Of a stretch of 8,522 nt of DNA, positions 6,650-8,522 are shown one piece after another; the first letter of the stretch is position 1, and each line of letters opens with the position of its first letter. The notes beneath the pieces are model-generated. The model did not search any database, was not told the DNA's origin, and worked only from the letters and a program-made list of their open reading frames with translations. Source of the stretch: Bacillota bacterium (GTDB lineage: Bacteria > Bacillota > Clostridia > Lachnospirales > Bianqueaceae). The position numbers were made by a program, and so were the translations under genes. The stretch lies in assembly GCA_017474705.1 (NCBI GenBank), contig JAFVHC010000319.1, positions 1-8,522 of the forward strand, given 5' to 3'.

Positions 6650-7747
6650 TTATGATCTGGAGATCCTCCTAAGGATCTCATCACAGGCTTCCGGTGCGAT
6701 CTCGCCCCAGCCTTTTTTGATGCTTCCATTGTTGATCCAGCGACCGTGTTCCCGCTCGATCTCCTCTTCCGTGATCTCGACCCGGATCCCCTGCAGCAGA
6801 CCGGTCACTATATCCGTCCACTCTTCTTCCGATACCCCGATCTCTGCGAAATACCGCTGCACAAGATCCGGTACTTCCGCTTCATTGATGCGGATGAACT
6901 CTGGCAGGAACATGGCGCAGGCATACCCATGGGGCAGGCTGTGTTGTTCCGTCAGCAGATATCCCATGGCGTGCGGCAGGCATGTGCCTGTGATGTTGAT
7001 CGCAAGTCCCCCATAGATCGATGCATTATATAGGATCTCCCGGTCTTCCGACGACAGGTCCTCTTGCTCCAGGATCTTCTTTAGCTCCGGCATCAGAAGC
7101 GATACCGCCCGCAGGGCATACAGCTGAGAGAGGTCATTGGCCAGGCGGCTGAAATAACTCTCCGTCGCGTGCGCCAGCGCGTCGATCGCGGTCGATGCGG
7201 TGAAGTCACGGCTCAAAGAAAACGTGTACCTTGGGTCTCCCAAAGCGATCTTCGGAAAGATATCTTCGTGGTGGAAACTTTTTTTGCGCCCCTCCGGCAC
7301 GGTGATGACCGCTACCTTGGTGACTTCACTGCCAGTACCTGCCGTGGTACCGACAGCGGCGACCGGCAGCGGCTTTTTCGGCCATTTGAGACTGTATAGC
7401 ACCTCCTGCGTCATCCCCTGATTGGCCGCCAGGACCGCGATGGCCTTGGCCGCATCAAGCGGGGAACCTCCACCGATGCCGATCACATAATCACAGTGCT
7501 CTTGCACGGCAAGCTCCGCCGCGCGCATGCAGTCAGTCAGCAGCGGGTTCTGTCCGATCTCATCGAACAAAGCATAGGGGCCGTCTACCGCTGCGAGCAC
7601 GTCCTCCAGTGCACCGGAGATCCTTGCCGAGGTACGGCCAGTGACCACGAGCGGCTTACTGCCCAGGATGCGCAGTTCCGCAGCTTTGGCCCGGACACAG
7701 CCGGCGCCGGTATACAGTCGTACCGGCATGAAACCTGACATTTCCAT
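6650..7747 (-). CDS. Iron-containing alcohol dehydrogenase
   Basis: A 365-residue group III (iron-dependent) alcohol dehydrogenase, which interconverts aldehydes or ketones and alcohols with NAD(P)H in the cytoplasm. The dinucleotide site GIGGGSPLDAAKA (90-102) and GTTAGTGSEVT (133-143) lie in the N-terminal Rossmann-like half. The metal ligands are all visible: Asp189 and His193 in AIDALAHATESY, His259 in CLPHAMGY and His273 in SLPHGYA. Length is near the family norm of about 380. Two starts are possible: an ATG at 7753 overlaps the Nudix stop by 4 bases but lies 1 base from AAGGAG (7755-7760), whereas the ATG at 7747 lies 7 bases away, so I prefer 7747. Beside a fucosidase it invites comparison with lactaldehyde reductase (FucO), but nothing in the sequence proves that substrate; butanol- or propanol-type activity is equally open. 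Confidence 0.92.
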   Translation of the reverse strand: MEMSGFMPVRLYTGAGCVRAKAAELRILGSKPLVVTGRTSARISGALEDVLAAVDGPYALFDEIGQNPLLTDCMRAAELAVQEHCDYVIGIGGGSPLDAAKAIAVLAANQGMTQEVLYSLKWPKKPLPVAAVGTTAGTGSEVTKVAVITVPEGRKKSFHHEDIFPKIALGDPRYTFSLSRDFTASTAIDALAHATESYFSRLANDLSQLYALRAVSLLMPELKKILEQEDLSSEDREILYNASIYGGLAINITGTCLPHAMGYLLTEQHSLPHGYACAMFLPEFIRINEAEVPDLVQRYFAEIGVSEEEWTDIVTGLLQGIRVEITEEEIEREHGRWINNGSIKKGWGEIAPEACDEILRRISRS

Positions 7748-7749
7748 CG

Positions 7750-8322
7750 TCATTCTCCTTGATTCAATTTCAGTTTTTCATTCAGTTTACTATAGATCCG
7801 CGCTTGGAACCACGGCTCAGTGGATCGTTCCACTGCTTCTTCCGGCGTGAACCAGGCGACGGCCGAATTCTCCTCCGGGTTGGACGCAACCGGTTCATCC
7901 GGATCGGCCTCAATCAAAAACGTTACATTCAGATGCAGATGAGATGATACATATCTGCCATTCTTTTCATGTCCGTCCACGGTCAGGATCTCCAATGAAA
8001 AGATCTCAGGGCTGATCAGACGTACCCGCGTCAGTCCACTTTCTTCCTGCACTTCCCTGACCGCGACCTGGGCAAGATCCCTTTCTCCGTCCGCATGGCC
8101 CCCCAGCCAGGACCAGGACTGATAGATATTATGATATACCATCAGGACCTGATCGCGGTCCGGGGATACGACCCAGGCAGATGCCGTAAGATGTGCTGTT
8201 TCATTGTCTCTCGTCCAAAGATCGGCGTCACTTTCAAGCAGGGACAGCAGGATCGCCCGGTCCCGTTCTTCTTGTTCGTTATAAGGCTGATAAGCCTTGA
8301 TCGCTTCATACAGGTCCATCAT
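7750..8322 (-). CDS. Nudix hydrolase
   Basis: A 190-residue Nudix protein, from a superfamily that hydrolyses nucleoside diphosphates linked to another group. The Nudix box spans 75-97: Gly75, then REVQEESGL (89-97) with the metal-binding Glu residues 93 and 94. The usual first Glu of the box (G-x5-E) is Arg81, with Glu80 just before it. A beta-strand follows the box with VDGHEKNGRYVSSHLHLNVTF (116-135 region), a conserved feature, as I recall, of a clostridial-type subfamily with unknown substrate. Starts at 8322 and 8319 (ATGATG) are both possible; the first overlaps the kinase stop as ATGA, and only a weak GGAG (8334-8337) lies upstream, so translation is probably coupled to the kinase gene. 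A longer frame opening at 8430 would overlap the kinase by over 100 bases and is unlikely. The gene overlaps or abuts the dehydrogenase start. Confidence 0.9.
   Translation of the reverse strand: MMDLYEAIKAYQPYNEQEERDRAILLSLLESDADLWTRDNETAHLTASAWVVSPDRDQVLMVYHNIYQSWSWLGGHADGERDLAQVAVREVQEESGLTRVRLISPEIFSLEILTVDGHEKNGRYVSSHLHLNVTFLIEADPDEPVASNPEENSAVAWFTPEEAVERSTEPWFQARIYSKLNEKLKLNQGE
7755..7760 (-). promoter_or_regulatory. Ribosome binding site of the alcohol dehydrogenase
   Basis: AAGGAG on the minus strand lies in the last codons of the Nudix gene. Its 7-base distance to the ATG at 7747, against 1 base to the ATG at 7753, favours the inner start. Confidence 0.7.
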
Positions 8323-8522
8323 CGTTTCATCTGCTCCGCCACATACGTCTCGATCATATCCAGGCCTTTGCCCTGCCAGCTGTCGCCGCCCAGACGGATG
8401 TCGGCATACTGCACCGTCGGCAGGAGCCATTTTGCTTCACTGAAACGAGCGCTCTGCAGATAGAAATCTGCGATCTCCTGCATGGTGCCTCGTCCCGCTT
8501 TGATGTTCCGTTCGATCCTGCG
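8319..8522 (-). CDS. Uridine kinase-like P-loop kinase, C-terminal part (partial)
   Basis: The final 67 codons of a minus-strand gene whose start lies beyond the right edge. The visible part reads IERNIKAGRGTMQ, then FYLQSARFSEAKWLLPT and QYADIRLGGDSWQGKG. This follows the order seen at the C-terminal end of uridine kinase / phosphoribulokinase-type P-loop proteins: an Arg-rich lid (R-x-I-x-x-R-G), a Tyr-bearing helix, a Pro-containing strand and Ala-Asp-Ile. The Walker A motif would be upstream and cannot be checked. Its TGA stop overlaps the start of the Nudix gene, so the two should be translationally coupled and may share nucleotide metabolism. It is the most upstream visible gene of the operon; the promoter is outside the window. 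The family call is from pattern memory on a short piece. Confidence 0.6.
   Translation of the reverse strand, partial: RRIERNIKAGRGTMQEIADFYLQSARFSEAKWLLPTVQYADIRLGGDSWQGKGLDMIETYVAEQMKR

Noticed and set aside
6634..6729. N-terminal extension of the cupin by 32 residues
   Set aside because: It would overlap the end of the dehydrogenase gene, and a good ribosome site sits just before the inner ATG at 6633.
8323..8430. N-terminal extension of the Nudix protein by 36 residues
   Set aside because: The same bases encode the conserved C-terminal end of the kinase-like protein in another frame, and the extension is Arg/Gly-rich with no family likeness.
4132..8522. A toxin-antitoxin, defence or secondary-metabolite cluster made of GNAT, Nudix and kinase genes
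   Set aside because: GNAT toxins are small and paired with a short antitoxin, while this one is a tandem-domain protein with no such partner. No nuclease, effector or synthetase is present.
1..8522. CRISPR arrays, tRNA genes, insertion sequences or riboswitches
   Set aside because: No repeated spacer pattern, cloverleaf, transposase motif, terminal inverted repeat or long structured leader was seen by eye. The leaders before 1215 and 1332 are too short (under 30 bases) for a riboswitch.

Overview
The window reads as part of a chromosome of a mid-GC, probably gut-type anaerobic Bacillota (Firmicutes). The grounds are strong AAGGAG/AGGGAGG ribosome binding sites, a near-consensus sigma-A promoter, tight gene packing, and sugar-degrading enzymes without signal peptides beside an iron-dependent alcohol dehydrogenase. 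The exact taxon cannot be read from the sequence. No tRNA, rRNA, CRISPR array, insertion sequence, attachment site or phage gene was seen. There is no gene-free stretch over 300 bases.

Left part (1-1331). The last 35 codons of a plus-strand gene, resembling the C-terminal beta-sandwich end of a glycoside hydrolase, converge on a minus-strand peptidase of family S66 (LD-carboxypeptidase / MccF type). A 12-bp hairpin that can terminate in both directions lies between them. The peptidase is transcribed away from the next gene, and the ~115-bp gap holds two back-to-back promoters whose -35 boxes overlap. A matched 8-bp inverted repeat lies over the two predicted start sites.

Middle (1332-4134). 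A single large plus-strand gene encodes a cytoplasmic GH63-like (alpha/alpha)6-barrel glycosidase of 923 residues. It appears to carry an inserted carbohydrate-binding-like beta-sandwich. It has its own promoter and ends at a second hairpin terminator shared with the converging operon.

Right part (4132-8522, minus strand, transcribed right to left). This is a compact six-gene operon: nucleoside-kinase-like P-loop protein (3' end only) > Nudix hydrolase > iron-containing alcohol dehydrogenase > small cupin > GH29 alpha-L-fucosidase > tandem-GNAT acetyltransferase. Neighbours overlap by 4-8 bases or lie 14-16 bases apart, so they are probably co-transcribed and translationally coupled. The promoter lies outside the window.

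How the genes may work together (inference). The GH63-like enzyme and the fucosidase both appear cytoplasmic, so they probably act on short oligosaccharides already imported by a transporter encoded elsewhere. The dehydrogenase could reduce or oxidise a small aldehyde or alcohol from sugar catabolism. The classical fucose genes (isomerase, kinase, aldolase) are not in the window, so a fucose pathway is not established. No clearly new defence or mobile system was found; the more interesting points are the symmetric divergent promoter, the inserted domain in the GH63-like enzyme, and the odd company kept by the fucosidase.
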